64,000 nucleotides of DNA from Ga0077555 sp033764055 (GCA_033764055.1 JANRJI010000134.1:1-64000), one strand, 5' to 3'. Positions 1 to 8,836 are shown, counted from the first letter of the stretch. The notes: generated from the sequence alone by a model not told the origin. A program made the numbers and translations.

Positions 1-31
1 TCCGGTCCGGTCCGCGGCAGCGCAGCCGCAT
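1..31 (-). CDS. possible start of the next division gene (ftsI/pbpB position), partial
   Basis: An ATG read on the minus strand at 31 lies 6 nt beyond the ftsL stop and runs off the left edge after ten codons, which begin M-R-L-R. In the conserved division cluster the gene after ftsL is the septal transpeptidase FtsI (PBP3). The call rests only on position and on a GAGAGG stretch just upstream. Ten codons cannot identify a family. Confidence 0.35.
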   Translation of the reverse strand, partial: MRLRCRGPDR

Positions 32-37
32 GGCCTC

Positions 38-532
38 TCACGGCGAACCTCCACCGGGCGCAAGCAGGCGCCGCGCGATCTCGAGCGCCTCCGCCTCCGA
101 CTGCGCCGCCTGCTCGTCGGCAGCCGACTGGGCCGCCTCGCTCGAGGCGGCATCGCTGCCGGCCACGTTGCTCTCGATCAGCGACAGCAGGCGCGCTGCG
201 TCCTCGGCCGGCACCCCCTCGATGCGCGCCTTGCCCCTAGCGGGCGCAGGCCCAGGCAGGCTGGCGATGTCGCGCGCATCGAGCCGCCGGTACTGCGTCT
301 CGCGGGCGGGGCCCAGACCCATGCCTCTCGCCAGCGTGTCGATGCGATCCGGCCGGCCGAGATAGGCGCGCTCGGCCTTGAGCACGGCGATGTCGCTCGC
401 CGCCTTCTCGATCGCCCGCTCGAGACCGTGCACCTCGCCCTCGACCCGGCGCGTATCGAATTTCATCGCGTAGAGCGCGACAGCAGCCGCGATGGTCATG
501 GCGCCCGCGCCAAGCGTCAGCAGTCGGCTCAT
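38..532 (-). CDS. ftsL: FtsL-like cell division protein
   Basis: This 164-residue bitopic protein has a short basic N-terminus, one membrane segment at about residues 4-24, a heptad-rich stretch at about 28-60 and an alanine/glutamate-rich tail. That is the FtsL plan: FtsL pairs with FtsB and FtsQ in the divisome and helps activate FtsWI. Sequence conservation in FtsL is low, so the name rests on topology and on its place directly after rsmH. The frame stays open upstream, but the ATG at 532 is chosen because it starts just before the membrane segment; an earlier start would overlap rsmH. The gap from the rsmH stop is 19 nt. Confidence 0.82.
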   Translation of the reverse strand: MSRLLTLGAGAMTIAAAVALYAMKFDTRRVEGEVHGLERAIEKAASDIAVLKAERAYLGRPDRIDTLARGMGLGPARETQYRRLDARDIASLPGPAPARGKARIEGVPAEDAARLLSLIESNVAGSDAASSEAAQSAADEQAAQSEAEALEIARRLLAPGGGSP

Positions 533-551
533 CGTCCGGCCCTCGCGACCT

Positions 552-1595
552 TCAGGACCAGTCCGGCGTCTCCGGCAGCCCCAGCTCGTCCGGCCTCTCG
601 GCGGGCCAGGCTGGCGCAGAACGGCGCTCGGCGGCCCTGAGCTTCGCCGAGCGGGCCCGCGGGTTCGCCGCAAGCTCCGCGTCGGAAGGGGTAACCGGCC
701 GATGGTTAATCAATTGGAAACTCGCGCCTCTTTCTTGATCCACAGCAGGCGGGCCGTGGCGCGAGCCCTGCCCTAGGCGCCCCGTCCGCCGCGCCAGAAA
801 GCGCTTCACGATGCGGTCCTCGAGCGAATGGAACGTGACGACGACGAGGCGCCCGCCCGGAGCGAGCACCCGCTCCGCTGCTGACAACCCTCGGACGAGC
901 TCGCCGAGCTCGTCGTTGACCGCGATGCGTAGCGCCTGGAAGGTTCGCGTCGCCGGGTGGCGGTCATCGCCGGGCTTACGGCCGATTGCCCGCTCCACGA
1001 TCTCTGCGAGCTGCCGGGTGGTCTCGATCGGTGCCTTCTCACGGGCCTTGACGATGGTCCGCGCGATGCGGCGCGACTGCCGCTCCTCGCCGAGCCGGTA
1101 GATCAGGTCCGCCAGCGCCGCTTCCGCCATCCCGTTGACGAGATCGGCAGCGCTGGCTCCTCGTCGCTCCATGCGCATGTCGAGCGGCCCTTCGGCCATG
1201 AACGAGAACCCGCGCCCCGCCTCGTCGAGTTGCATCGACGAGACTCCGATGTCGAGCACGATGCCGTCGACAGGCGCAAAGTTCTGCGCTTCGGCCAGCT
1301 CCGCCAGATCGCCGAAGCGACACTCCGCCAGCAGAAGTCGTCCAGACGCCTGGGCCTCGATGGCGCGCCCTGCGGCGATGGCAGTCGGATCGCGGTCTAG
1401 CGCGAGCACCATCACGTCGTGGGTAGCGTCCAGCACCGCCCGCGTATAGCCGCCGGCGCCGAACGTGCCGTCGATGACGCGCATGCCAGGCTTCACGGCC
1501 AGCGCCGCGAGCACCTCGTCGAGAAGAACGGGAATGTGACCAGGGCCCGCGCTCGGACCGCTATCCCCCGGTGCGGTCCTCCGCCCCGGCCTCAT
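552..1595 (-). CDS. rsmH: 16S rRNA (cytosine-1402-N4) methyltransferase RsmH
   Basis: SAM-dependent methyltransferase that modifies C1402 of 16S rRNA in the ribosomal P site. The 347-residue protein shows the N-terminal H-I-P-V-L-L-D-E-V motif, the SAM-binding D-G-T-F-G-A-G-G-Y loop near residue 43, A-L-D-R-D-P soon after, and the C-terminal F-H-S-L-E-D-R-I-V-K motif. It is slightly longer than the roughly 310 residues usual for the family, with a Gly/Pro-rich N-terminal extension of about 18 residues. Its ATG overlaps the mraZ stop in an ATGA, so the two are translationally coupled. This is the canonical second gene of the division cluster. Confidence 0.97.
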   Translation of the reverse strand: MRPGRRTAPGDSGPSAGPGHIPVLLDEVLAALAVKPGMRVIDGTFGAGGYTRAVLDATHDVMVLALDRDPTAIAAGRAIEAQASGRLLLAECRFGDLAELAEAQNFAPVDGIVLDIGVSSMQLDEAGRGFSFMAEGPLDMRMERRGASAADLVNGMAEAALADLIYRLGEERQSRRIARTIVKAREKAPIETTRQLAEIVERAIGRKPGDDRHPATRTFQALRIAVNDELGELVRGLSAAERVLAPGGRLVVVTFHSLEDRIVKRFLARRTGRLGQGSRHGPPAVDQERGASFQLINHRPVTPSDAELAANPRARSAKLRAAERRSAPAWPAERPDELGLPETPDWS

Positions 1596-2107
1596 TCCCG
1601 TCCTTCCCCGCCGTCGCCGGTCCCCCCCGGCGATCGGCTCCCCGCTGCGAAAATGCGTCGGTGCTCGCGCACCTTGTCACGTGCCCGCGCGCGCCGTTCG
1701 GCAAAGCGCTCGGGTGCCCAGAGCTGGAACTTGTCGCCCAACCCGACAAAAGCGATTTCGGCGACACCGTCGGCGATGCCGAGCTGGGCGCGCAACTCCC
1801 GGGGCAGCACGATGCGTCCGTCCGCGTCGATGGCGAGAAACTGCGCTTCACCATACAGCGCGACAGCCAGCTCGTCCCGCTCGTCCGAATAGTCCGGCAG
1901 ACCACCGAGCAGACCATCGATCTTCTGCGCCAGTCTCTCGCCGCCAGCATCGAGGGCAGGAGCGTCGAGCGAGGGGTAGCAATAGAGGCCGGCGCCGGGC
2001 GCACCGGTGTAGCGATCGCGCTCGAGGACCGCGCGGAACGGGGCCGGGATGGAAACGCGGCTCTTCGCATCGATCCTGTTCGTGAATGTCGAGACAAAGC
2101 GGTCCAT
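1592..2107 (-). CDS. mraZ: MraZ transcriptional regulator
   Basis: MraZ is a ring-forming DNA-binding protein with two AbrB-like SpoVT domains; in Escherichia coli it represses its own division cluster. Here the 171 residues carry both halves: one near 8-60 with K-S-R-V-S-I-P and one near 90-135 with D-G-R-I-V-L-P-R-E-L, both typical. The Gly/Glu-rich tail from about 150 is longer than the usual 140-150 residues. It is the first gene of the minus-strand cluster. A four-fold 10-bp-spaced TGGG/TGGA array about 250 nt upstream is a probable autoregulatory site. Confidence 0.96.
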   Translation of the reverse strand: MDRFVSTFTNRIDAKSRVSIPAPFRAVLERDRYTGAPGAGLYCYPSLDAPALDAGGERLAQKIDGLLGGLPDYSDERDELAVALYGEAQFLAIDADGRIVLPRELRAQLGIADGVAEIAFVGLGDKFQLWAPERFAERRARARDKVREHRRIFAAGSRSPGGTGDGGEGRE

Positions 2108-2709
2108 CCCTTCGGCGAAAGCCCCGGTTCAACGCGGCTGCGGCCCGACGCCGAAGCCCACTCCTCGACACCAGTCCCGGGAGCGGCATCTCGCTGCGCC
2201 GCCCCAGCTTCCTTCGCGACCGGCACCCCGGGGCCGACCGCCTCTGCATGCTTGCCAACCTTGCCCCGGCGGGAGACGGGCGGTCGCGCAGCGGCCGTCC
2301 CTCAACAGCCCCCGGCGCCGCAGCCCGCTTCCCTGCCCGGTGCGGACGGGCATTGATGGGATCTCATGGGTTTTGATGGATGTCAATGGAGTCTTAACCG
2401 TTTGCATTGGCCGCACCCGCCGTCCCATGGAGCGGAAAAGAAATCCAACGAGCTCGAAGCTTGCCGCTCAAAAATTCATATTTATGTTTATATTCAAATA
2501 GTTAAAAAGATTTCTCTCAGCCGAAACCCAAGGCAGGAGGGTGGCGGTCAGGCTGTGGCAGCTACGGCACATTGACTGTGGCTGTCTGGCCAATGGCGAC
2601 ATGGCTCGAACGGCGCCTCCGCCCAGGCGATCGACACCAGCACCTCATTTCGATTGCGGACTGAGCTGCGAGCTGCGAGCACTCGCCGCGGCGAGCAGTA
2701 GCCCAGGGC
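2108..2709. other. 602-bp divergent leader between mraZ and the MFS gene
   Basis: No gene is supported here. Reading away from mraZ it holds about 250 nt of GC-rich leader, the MraZ box array at 2357-2390, and a very AT-rich stretch at about 2467-2516 that stands out against the surrounding DNA. A TTGACA on the minus strand at 2386-2381 overlaps the last MraZ box and could be a -35 element; no good -10 is seen at 17 bp. Open frames in the region have no ribosome-binding site or family resemblance. Confidence 0.6.
2357..2390 (+). promoter_or_regulatory. MraZ box array (four repeats, 10-bp period)
   Basis: TGGG at 2357-2360 and 2367-2370, then TGGA at 2377-2380 and 2387-2390, give four direct repeats exactly 10 bp apart, each preceded by A (ATGGG/ATGGA). 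MraZ is known to bind TGGG direct repeats separated by five or six bases. The repeats read on the plus strand, while mraZ lies on the minus strand, about 250 nt away. Position and spacing make this the likely operator of the division cluster. Confidence 0.8.
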
Positions 2710-3948
2710 ATGGCGACCATGATCACGGCGGCGTCGGACTGGCGGTCGGCCCAATGGCTCCGAGCCGGAATCATCCATGCCCTCGGATGCTATGCCCTGC
2801 TGATGTACGGCGTTGCCTACTACGCTGTGACGACTGCAGCGCCGCGCATGGCCGCCGATTTTGGCATTGCCACGCCCACCGTCTTCGGCTTGTTGACCGT
2901 CTCGCTGCTGTTGACCGCCATCCTGGCGCCCCGCCTGGGCCGCTGGACCGACCGGGCAGGCGCTGCGACCGTGCTCCTGACCGGCGCCGTCCTACGGGCT
3001 GCTGCGTTGATTGTCATGGCACTGACGTCCGAGCTTTGGCTGTTCGCGCTGGCGTTCCTGGTCGTCCAATGCCTCGGCCAGTTGACGGAGTACGACGCAA
3101 CCTTTGCTGCCGCTGTCGACATCGCCGGCGACAAGGCCCGCGTCGCCATGAGCCAGATCACGCTCTGGGGCGGCCTCGCGTCGACCGTGTTCTGGCCGAC
3201 CACGGCTTGGCTGCTGGATGCCATCGGCTGGCGCACGATGCTGCTCGTGTTTGCAGCGACATGGCTCGTCGCTTGCCTGCCGATCGCCGCGCTCGCTCGC
3301 GCCCTGTCCAGGGCGTCACTGCCATCCGGTGCGGGCGAGGCCGACGGCACCTCCACGGATCGCTTCGCGCCGCAGCACACCGGGACACGGTCGCCTCCCT
3401 TCGGCCTGATTGCGGCGGCCTTTGCCTTCGGCGGCGTCGCTTATTGCCTGCCGTTTCTGATGCTGCCGACGCTGGAGGGCCTCGGCCTCGGCGCCGCGGC
3501 GGTGACCGTCGGCATGCTCTTCGGACCCTCGCAAACCGCGGGCCGCTTCTTCGAGATGGTGGCGGGCGGCAAGGTCCGCGCGACGACGGTCGCCGTATTC
3601 GCCTCGGCGGTCGTTGCGCTGGCGCTCGCCGTTCTGCTGATCGGCAATGTGTGGGCCGGCCTGGTGTTCGCCGTGTTGTTCGGCGCCGGTGGCGGCGTCG
3701 GCTACGTGGTCCGCGGTAGCGTCGTGCTCGAGCTCTACGGCACCGGCGCCTATGCCACCTGGCTCGGCCGCCTCGGCACGGTCCGCCTGCTCGTCTCCGC
3801 GATCGCGCCGTTCGTCCTGTCGCTGGTCCTGGAGACGTGGGGCGCCCGCGCTGTCGTGATGTTGTGCGGCACGGCCGCGCTCGTCTCGCTCGCCTGCTTC
3901 GCTGTCCTGTCACACCGGCTGCGGCCCGACGCACCGCCGTCCGGCTGA
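2710..3948 (+). CDS. MFS transporter of unknown substrate
   Basis: The 412-residue protein is almost entirely hydrophobic helices, about twelve, with a polar central loop at about 205-230, which is the major facilitator layout. The cytoplasmic loop between helices 2 and 3 carries G-R-W-T-D-R-A-G, the MFS motif A region. Substrate cannot be told. ATG at 2710 is used; a second in-frame ATG at 2719 is equally possible because neither has a strong ribosome-binding site. It stands alone, divergent from mraZ and convergent with the FadB-like gene. Confidence 0.85.
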   Translation: MATMITAASDWRSAQWLRAGIIHALGCYALLMYGVAYYAVTTAAPRMAADFGIATPTVFGLLTVSLLLTAILAPRLGRWTDRAGAATVLLTGAVLRAAALIVMALTSELWLFALAFLVVQCLGQLTEYDATFAAAVDIAGDKARVAMSQITLWGGLASTVFWPTTAWLLDAIGWRTMLLVFAATWLVACLPIAALARALSRASLPSGAGEADGTSTDRFAPQHTGTRSPPFGLIAAAFAFGGVAYCLPFLMLPTLEGLGLGAAAVTVGMLFGPSQTAGRFFEMVAGGKVRATTVAVFASAVVALALAVLLIGNVWAGLVFAVLFGAGGGVGYVVRGSVVLELYGTGAYATWLGRLGTVRLLVSAIAPFVLSLVLETWGARAVVMLCGTAALVSLACFAVLSHRLRPDAPPSG

Positions 3949-3962
3949 CCGGAGAGCGGGAT

Positions 3963-3982
3963 CTGCCCGCCCCGCGGGGCAG
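3963..3982. terminator. GC-rich hairpin between convergent genes
   Basis: CTGCCC at 3963-3968 pairs with GGGCAG at 3977-3982 around an 8-nt loop, between the stops of the MFS gene (plus) and the FadB-like gene (minus). There is no T tract on either strand, so it is terminator-like by position only. Confidence 0.45.
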
Positions 3983-3995
3983 GCACGGCAGCGCG

Positions 3996-6095
3996 TCACC
4001 CCGCCGCCGGCCCTGCCTTGGCGAGCGTTCCGCCCTCGCGCGCCAGCCTCTCGATCAGCGGCGCGAGCTTCCAGCGCGGACCGTGCTTCGCCTCGTACGC
4101 CTTCACTTTGGCCGCCGTTTCGGCGAGGCCGATCGCGGTCTCTATCTGCCACATGGGACCGCCGCGCCAGGCCGGGAAGCCGTAGCCGGTGAGATAGATC
4201 GTGTCGATGTCGGAGGCCCTGAGCGCAATGCCCTCGTCGAGAAGCTGGGCTCCTTCGTTTGCAAGGCGCAACAGGCAACGCTCGACGATCTCCTCAGGCG
4301 GCAGCGTGCGCTGATTGATCCTCTGGGCGCGGGCCTCCTCGGCAAACATCGCCACGATCTCCGGGTCGGGAGTGCGCGTGCGGCCCTCGTATTTGTAGTA
4401 GCCGGCGCCGGTCTTCTGGCCGTGCCGGCCCATCTCCGCGATGCGGTCCGTGACGCGATACAGCCGCAGGCGCTCCTCCGAAAATGTGTGCTCGCGGCGG
4501 ATGAGGTAGCCGACGTCGATGCCGGCGAGGTCCATCATGGCGTTCGGCCCCATGGCGAGGCCCCACCCCTCCAGCGCCCCGTCGATCTCGGCCGGGGAGG
4601 CGCCCTCGAGCATCATGGCCTGCACCTCCTCGAGGTAGGCCTCGACCATGCGGTTGCCGATGAAGCCGAAGCAGACGCCAGCCACCACGCCCACCTTGTT
4701 GATGCGCTTGGCGACGGCCATGGCAGTCGCCAGCGTTTCCTTCGCCGTCTTTGCGCCCCGCACGACCTCCAGCAACCGCATGATGTTGGCCGGCGAGAAA
4801 AAGTGCGTGCCGAGCACGTCCTGCGGCCGCTTCGTCACCGCGGCGATCTTGTCGACGTCGAGCGTAGAGGTGTTCGACGCCAGCACGGCCCCGGGCTTGG
4901 CGATGGCATCGAGCTTGCGGAACACCTCTTGCTTGACGGCAAGCTTCTCGAACCCGGCCTCGATGATGAAATCCGCCCGGCCGAGATCGCCGAGGTCGAG
5001 CGTGCCTTTCAACCCGCCGAGAATTTTCTCGGCATTCGCCTGCGACAGGCGCCCACGCTTGACATTCCCCTCGATGGTGTCCCGGATGCGCGCCAGCCCG
5101 CGATCGAGCGCCGGCTGTGTCGTCTCGACGATGGTGACGGGCAGTCCGGACTGCAGAAGCGCGAGGCCGATGCCGACACCCATGGTGCCCGCACCGACGA
5201 TGCCGACGGTTTCGACGGGGCGAGGTTGGACCTCCCGGCCGATATCGGGAATTTCGGCCGCCTTGCGCTCGGCGAAAAACGCGTACTGCAGAGCCTTGGC
5301 GTAGGGGCTGGCGGCGAGCTCGGCGAACAGGGCCTTCTCGCGCGCGACGCCCGTCCTGTAGTCCGAGCCGACGGCCGCCTCGACCGCCGCGATGCAATGT
5401 CGTGCCGCCATCGGACCGGAGGGATGCTTGCCGAGCCCCGCCCGCTTCTTGTCGAACAGGCCCGCCGGAATGGACGCGGGGTCGAGCCGGCTCGCCGATG
5501 CCGGGCGGGGCCCCCTGCCGGACGCCACCAACTCGCGCGCAAACGCGACCGCTCCGGCGACGACATCGCCCTCGACGACCTTGTCGGCGAGGCCGTTCCT
5601 GGCCGCGGTTGCCGCGTTCATGAAGCTACCTGTGACGATCGCGTCGAGCGCCGCCTCGACCCCGATGACGCGTGGCAGCCGCTGCGTGCCGCCGGCCCCC
5701 GGCAGGATGCCGATCTTGACCTCCGGCAAGCCGAGCTGGCCGACCGAGCTCGCGATCACGCGGTAATGGCAGCCGAGCACCACCTCGAGCCCGCCGCCGA
5801 GCGCCAGGCCATTTACGGCAGCCACCACCGGCTTCGGCGAGGCCTCCATCTCGTCGATCACCTCGGGCAGGCCGGGCTCCTTGAGGCCGCTCGCGAACTC
5901 GGCGATGTCAGCCCCGGCCGAGAAGGCACGACCCGCGCCGGTCACCACGATGGCCTTGACGGCCGGGCTCGAGATGGCGGCGCGGATGGCTTCGGCAAGC
6001 CCAACGCGCACTCCGTGCGCCAGTGCATTCACCGGCGGATTGGAGAGCCGCAGCACCGCCACATCGCCCTGGGTCTCGACATCGACCTTCGCCAT
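3996..6095 (-). CDS. bifunctional enoyl-CoA hydratase / 3-hydroxyacyl-CoA dehydrogenase
   Basis: A 699-residue beta-oxidation multifunctional enzyme that hydrates trans-2-enoyl-CoA and oxidises the 3-hydroxyacyl-CoA with NAD. The N-terminal crotonase domain (about 1-200) has the oxyanion-hole segments S-A-G-A-D-I-A-E-F and G-G-G-L-E-V. The dehydrogenase domain starts near 290 with the NAD loop G-A-G-T-M-G-V-G-I-G, followed by two C-terminal 3HCDH domains. The ATG at 6095 is preferred over 6137 because GAGGAA precedes it and the crotonase fold begins there. It diverges from an acyl-CoA ligase 91 bp away, so the two probably share a control region for fatty or branched acid breakdown. FadB-, FadJ- and FadN-type enzymes are not distinguished. 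Confidence 0.93.
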   Translation of the reverse strand: MAKVDVETQGDVAVLRLSNPPVNALAHGVRVGLAEAIRAAISSPAVKAIVVTGAGRAFSAGADIAEFASGLKEPGLPEVIDEMEASPKPVVAAVNGLALGGGLEVVLGCHYRVIASSVGQLGLPEVKIGILPGAGGTQRLPRVIGVEAALDAIVTGSFMNAATAARNGLADKVVEGDVVAGAVAFARELVASGRGPRPASASRLDPASIPAGLFDKKRAGLGKHPSGPMAARHCIAAVEAAVGSDYRTGVAREKALFAELAASPYAKALQYAFFAERKAAEIPDIGREVQPRPVETVGIVGAGTMGVGIGLALLQSGLPVTIVETTQPALDRGLARIRDTIEGNVKRGRLSQANAEKILGGLKGTLDLGDLGRADFIIEAGFEKLAVKQEVFRKLDAIAKPGAVLASNTSTLDVDKIAAVTKRPQDVLGTHFFSPANIMRLLEVVRGAKTAKETLATAMAVAKRINKVGVVAGVCFGFIGNRMVEAYLEEVQAMMLEGASPAEIDGALEGWGLAMGPNAMMDLAGIDVGYLIRREHTFSEERLRLYRVTDRIAEMGRHGQKTGAGYYKYEGRTRTPDPEIVAMFAEEARAQRINQRTLPPEEIVERCLLRLANEGAQLLDEGIALRASDIDTIYLTGYGFPAWRGGPMWQIETAIGLAETAAKVKAYEAKHGPRWKLAPLIERLAREGGTLAKAGPAAG

Positions 6096-6186
6096 CGCCC
6101 GTTTCCTCGCTCTCGGGGCCGCCGCCCTTGGCGCCACCGGCCCCCGCCGCTACCCTTCGCGCAATCATATCCGGGAGGAGACGACA
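6096..6186. promoter_or_regulatory. divergent control region of the hydratase/dehydrogenase and ligase genes
   Basis: Ninety-one bases separate the two start codons. A strong ribosome-binding site (GGGAGGAG) at about 6173-6180 serves the ligase, and GAGGAA near 6105 serves the hydratase. Both promoters must lie in or close to this stretch, but no clear -35/-10 pair is visible. Confidence 0.5.
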
Positions 6187-7824
6187 ATGCTCAAGGGCTT
6201 GATGATGGACCGGCCGCTGCTGGTCTCGAGCATCATCGACTACGCTGCCGAGGTGCACGCCACGACGCCGATCGTGACCGCGGCCGTGGAGGGCGGCATC
6301 CACCGCCAGTCCTATTCGCAGACGCGCCAGCGCGTCGCACGCCTCGCCAATGTCCTTTTGAAGCTCGGCGTCAAGCCCGGCGACCGTGTCGCCACGCTGG
6401 CCTGGAACACCTACCGCCACTTCGAGCTCTACTTCGCCATCGCCGGCATCGGCGCTGTCTGCCACACGATCAATCCGCGACTTTTCCCCGAGCAGATGAC
6501 CTACATCGTGAACCATGCCCAGGACACGATGCTGTTCCTCGACACGACCTTCGTGCCGCTTGTCGCAAAGCTCAAGCCCAGCTTCACGCCGATTCAGACC
6601 TACGTGGCGCTGACCGACCGCGCCCACATGCCGGCCGGTGATCCGATTCCCGGTATGCTCTGCTACGAGGAGTTGCTCGCCCTGGGTGAGCCCGAGATCG
6701 CCTGGCGCGAGCTCGACGAAAACTCCGCCTGCGCACTCTGCTACACGTCGGGCACCACGGGCGATCCCAAGGGGGCGCTCTACTCGCACCGCTCGACGCT
6801 GCTGCATTCGTTCTATGTCATCGCGGCTGCGCAGGGCTCGTTCCTGCCGACGCGTCCGATCCTGCCGGTCGTGCCCCTGTTCCATGCCAATGCCTGGGGT
6901 CTGCCCTTCATCGTCGCGCTGACCGGAGCACCCTTCGTCATGCCGGGCGCGCGCCTCGACGGCTCGAGCCTATTCGACCTCATGGACGAGACAGCTGTGT
7001 GGGGCGGCTGGGGCGTTCCGACGGTTTGGCTCGGACTGCTGGAGGAAATGAAGAAGCGCGGCCGGAAGCCGGGAAATCTGTCCCGGATCCTGACCGGCGG
7101 CTCGGCGATCGCAAGGGCCACCATGGAGCAGTATGAGCGCGACTACGCAGTGGACATCATCCACGGCTGGGGCATGACCGAGATGAGCCCCGTCGGAACC
7201 GTCACCCAGATGACACCGGAGGAGCGCGCCTTGCCGTTCGACGAGCAGATGGACATCAAGAGCCGCCAGGGACGGCGCATGTTCGGTGTCGAGATGAAGA
7301 TCGTCGATGAGAATGGCAACCGCCTTCCTCACGACGGCAAGGCCTCGGGCGAGCTCTTCGTGCGCGGTGCAGCCGTCGTGAGCGGCTACTACGAGAACCC
7401 CAAGGCGACCGCCGCCGCCATCGACAAGGAGGGCTGGTTCGGCACCGGCGATGTCGCCACCATCACGCCGGACGGCTGGCTCGTTCTCGTCGACAGAACG
7501 AAGGACCTGGTCAAGTCGGGCGGCGAGTGGATCAGCTCGATCGACGTCGAGAACGTGGCCATCGGCTGCCCGGGGGTCGCCAACGCCGCCGTGATCGCCG
7601 TGCCGCACCCGAAGTGGTACGAGCGTCCGCTGCTGGTGGTCGTCAAGGCGCCGGGCGCCGAGCCGACGAAGGAGCAAGTGCTCGCCCACGTCGGAACGAA
7701 GCTTGCCAAGTGGCAGGTGCCCGACGAGGTGGTTTTCGTCGACGCCCTGCCGCTGACCGCGACCGGCAAGGTCTCGAAGAAGGACCTGCGCGCCAGGTTC
7801 GCCGACTTCAAGCTCGACGGATGA
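6187..7824 (+). CDS. acyl-CoA ligase (FadD/DmdB-like)
   Basis: A 545-residue ANL-superfamily enzyme that adenylates a carboxylic acid and transfers it to CoA. It shows the AMP-binding P-loop Y-T-S-G-T-T-G-D-P-K-G-A near residue 185, the G-W-G-M-T-E-M core motif near 325, the G-W-F-G-T-G-D-V hinge region near 420, and the C-terminal catalytic lysine in T-G-K-V-S-K-K near 530. The N-terminus resembles medium-chain or methylmercaptopropionate CoA ligases, but the substrate is not certain. The start at 6187 follows a strong GGGAGGAG. It diverges from the hydratase/dehydrogenase that would act on its product after dehydrogenation. Confidence 0.93.
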   Translation: MLKGLMMDRPLLVSSIIDYAAEVHATTPIVTAAVEGGIHRQSYSQTRQRVARLANVLLKLGVKPGDRVATLAWNTYRHFELYFAIAGIGAVCHTINPRLFPEQMTYIVNHAQDTMLFLDTTFVPLVAKLKPSFTPIQTYVALTDRAHMPAGDPIPGMLCYEELLALGEPEIAWRELDENSACALCYTSGTTGDPKGALYSHRSTLLHSFYVIAAAQGSFLPTRPILPVVPLFHANAWGLPFIVALTGAPFVMPGARLDGSSLFDLMDETAVWGGWGVPTVWLGLLEEMKKRGRKPGNLSRILTGGSAIARATMEQYERDYAVDIIHGWGMTEMSPVGTVTQMTPEERALPFDEQMDIKSRQGRRMFGVEMKIVDENGNRLPHDGKASGELFVRGAAVVSGYYENPKATAAAIDKEGWFGTGDVATITPDGWLVLVDRTKDLVKSGGEWISSIDVENVAIGCPGVANAAVIAVPHPKWYERPLLVVVKAPGAEPTKEQVLAHVGTKLAKWQVPDEVVFVDALPLTATGKVSKKDLRARFADFKLDG

Positions 7825-7884
7825 CGATGCGCCGGCGGCGCTCGTGGGTCGGACTGTGCACAAACGGACACCCCGGGCGCCTGC

Positions 7885-8706
7885 TCAATGCAGCTCCTCG
7901 ATGATCCGCCCGGCCGTCGTGACGACAGCCTGCAGGGTGTGACCGTCGGAGACGTCGCCTTCGATCCGATCCGGGCTCGCGACGAGATCGATATCGCCAC
8001 GGTCGGTCGCGAGCAGCACCCAGTAGTACGGCGCCCGCGTCACCGGATTGACGAGGCGCACCGATCGGCGCACCTCACCCGTCACCAGCCACAACGTGCC
8101 GGGCTTCGGCCGATAGATCAGGGGCGCATCCGGAAGCATGCCGGGCTCGGCCTGCGCCATGGCCCCCTTGCCGATCAAACGGTGCGAGGGTGTCGCAGCG
8201 AGATAGGCGTCCTCGCGTGCGAAGGCCCAGACCCACTGCGCCAGGGCCGTGACCCGAACGCGCGCCTCCGCACCGGTCGCATGCCGCGTCTCGGCATAGC
8301 CGACCAGCTCGAACGTGAAGGCGATCGGTTTATCGCTCGACCGCTGCGAGCCGAGCATCGCGACGCAGGTCCCGTCGAGCGGATTGTCCTTGGACACCCT
8401 CAGCACCCGCGCGAGCCGCATGCGCATCACGCTCGCCCCCGCGTGCACGACAGTCATCCCCATCAGATCGCCGATTGGATCGAACCCGCTTGGTGTACCG
8501 GCGCTGCCGCCGGTCCGAGAGAATGGCCTATCGCGGCTCGGGTAATGCAGCCAGATCTCGGCACCGGCCGGGGACCGCCAGATCCGATACTCTCCCTCGG
8601 CGCAGGCAATGCGACGCTTGGCGTTGAGCGCCGCCGTGCCGATGAACTCGGCTGTGCGCCGATCCATCTCGCAAGGAAAGCCGATCGCGTGGAGACGCGT
8701 GCACAC
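7885..8706 (-). CDS. conserved hypothetical protein
   Basis: I do not recognise this 273-residue protein. It has no signal peptide, membrane span or cofactor motif. The C-terminal part (about 180-260) is beta-rich, with W-L-V-T-G-E-V and Y-Y-W-V-L-L-A-T-D. The call as a real gene rests on length, even codon use and its fit between a convergent ligase and the downstream decarboxylase genes. A GTG at 8706 with AGGTAG upstream is taken as start; an ATG at 8667 is the alternative. Confidence 0.6.
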   Translation of the reverse strand: MCTRLHAIGFPCEMDRRTAEFIGTAALNAKRRIACAEGEYRIWRSPAGAEIWLHYPSRDRPFSRTGGSAGTPSGFDPIGDLMGMTVVHAGASVMRMRLARVLRVSKDNPLDGTCVAMLGSQRSSDKPIAFTFELVGYAETRHATGAEARVRVTALAQWVWAFAREDAYLAATPSHRLIGKGAMAQAEPGMLPDAPLIYRPKPGTLWLVTGEVRRSVRLVNPVTRAPYYWVLLATDRGDIDLVASPDRIEGDVSDGHTLQAVVTTAGRIIEELH

Positions 8707-8783
8707 GGACGCTACCTAGCTCCCCGACTGGCCGGATCGTAAGGTCGACTGCAACCTCGCGCTGCGGCAGGAGCTTGGCAGGC

Positions 8784-8812
8784 CCGCATTGCCTGGAAAA
8801 GAGGCAATGCGG
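8784..8812. terminator. 11-bp perfect hairpin after the TPP decarboxylase genes
   Basis: CCGCATTGCCT at 8784-8794 pairs perfectly with AGGCAATGCGG at 8802-8812 around a 7-nt loop, 24 nt past the stop of the minus-strand decarboxylase beta gene. No T tract follows on the minus strand. It is a probable 3-prime end or transcript-stabilising hairpin. Confidence 0.55.
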
Positions 8813-8836
8813 TCACAGTGATGCATCAGCCACCCG

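Noticed and set aside
3837..6641. A 934-codon plus-strand frame opposite the hydratase/dehydrogenase gene
   Set aside because: It is antisense to a well-supported gene, rich in Arg/His/Asp as expected of a high-GC shadow, and matches no family.
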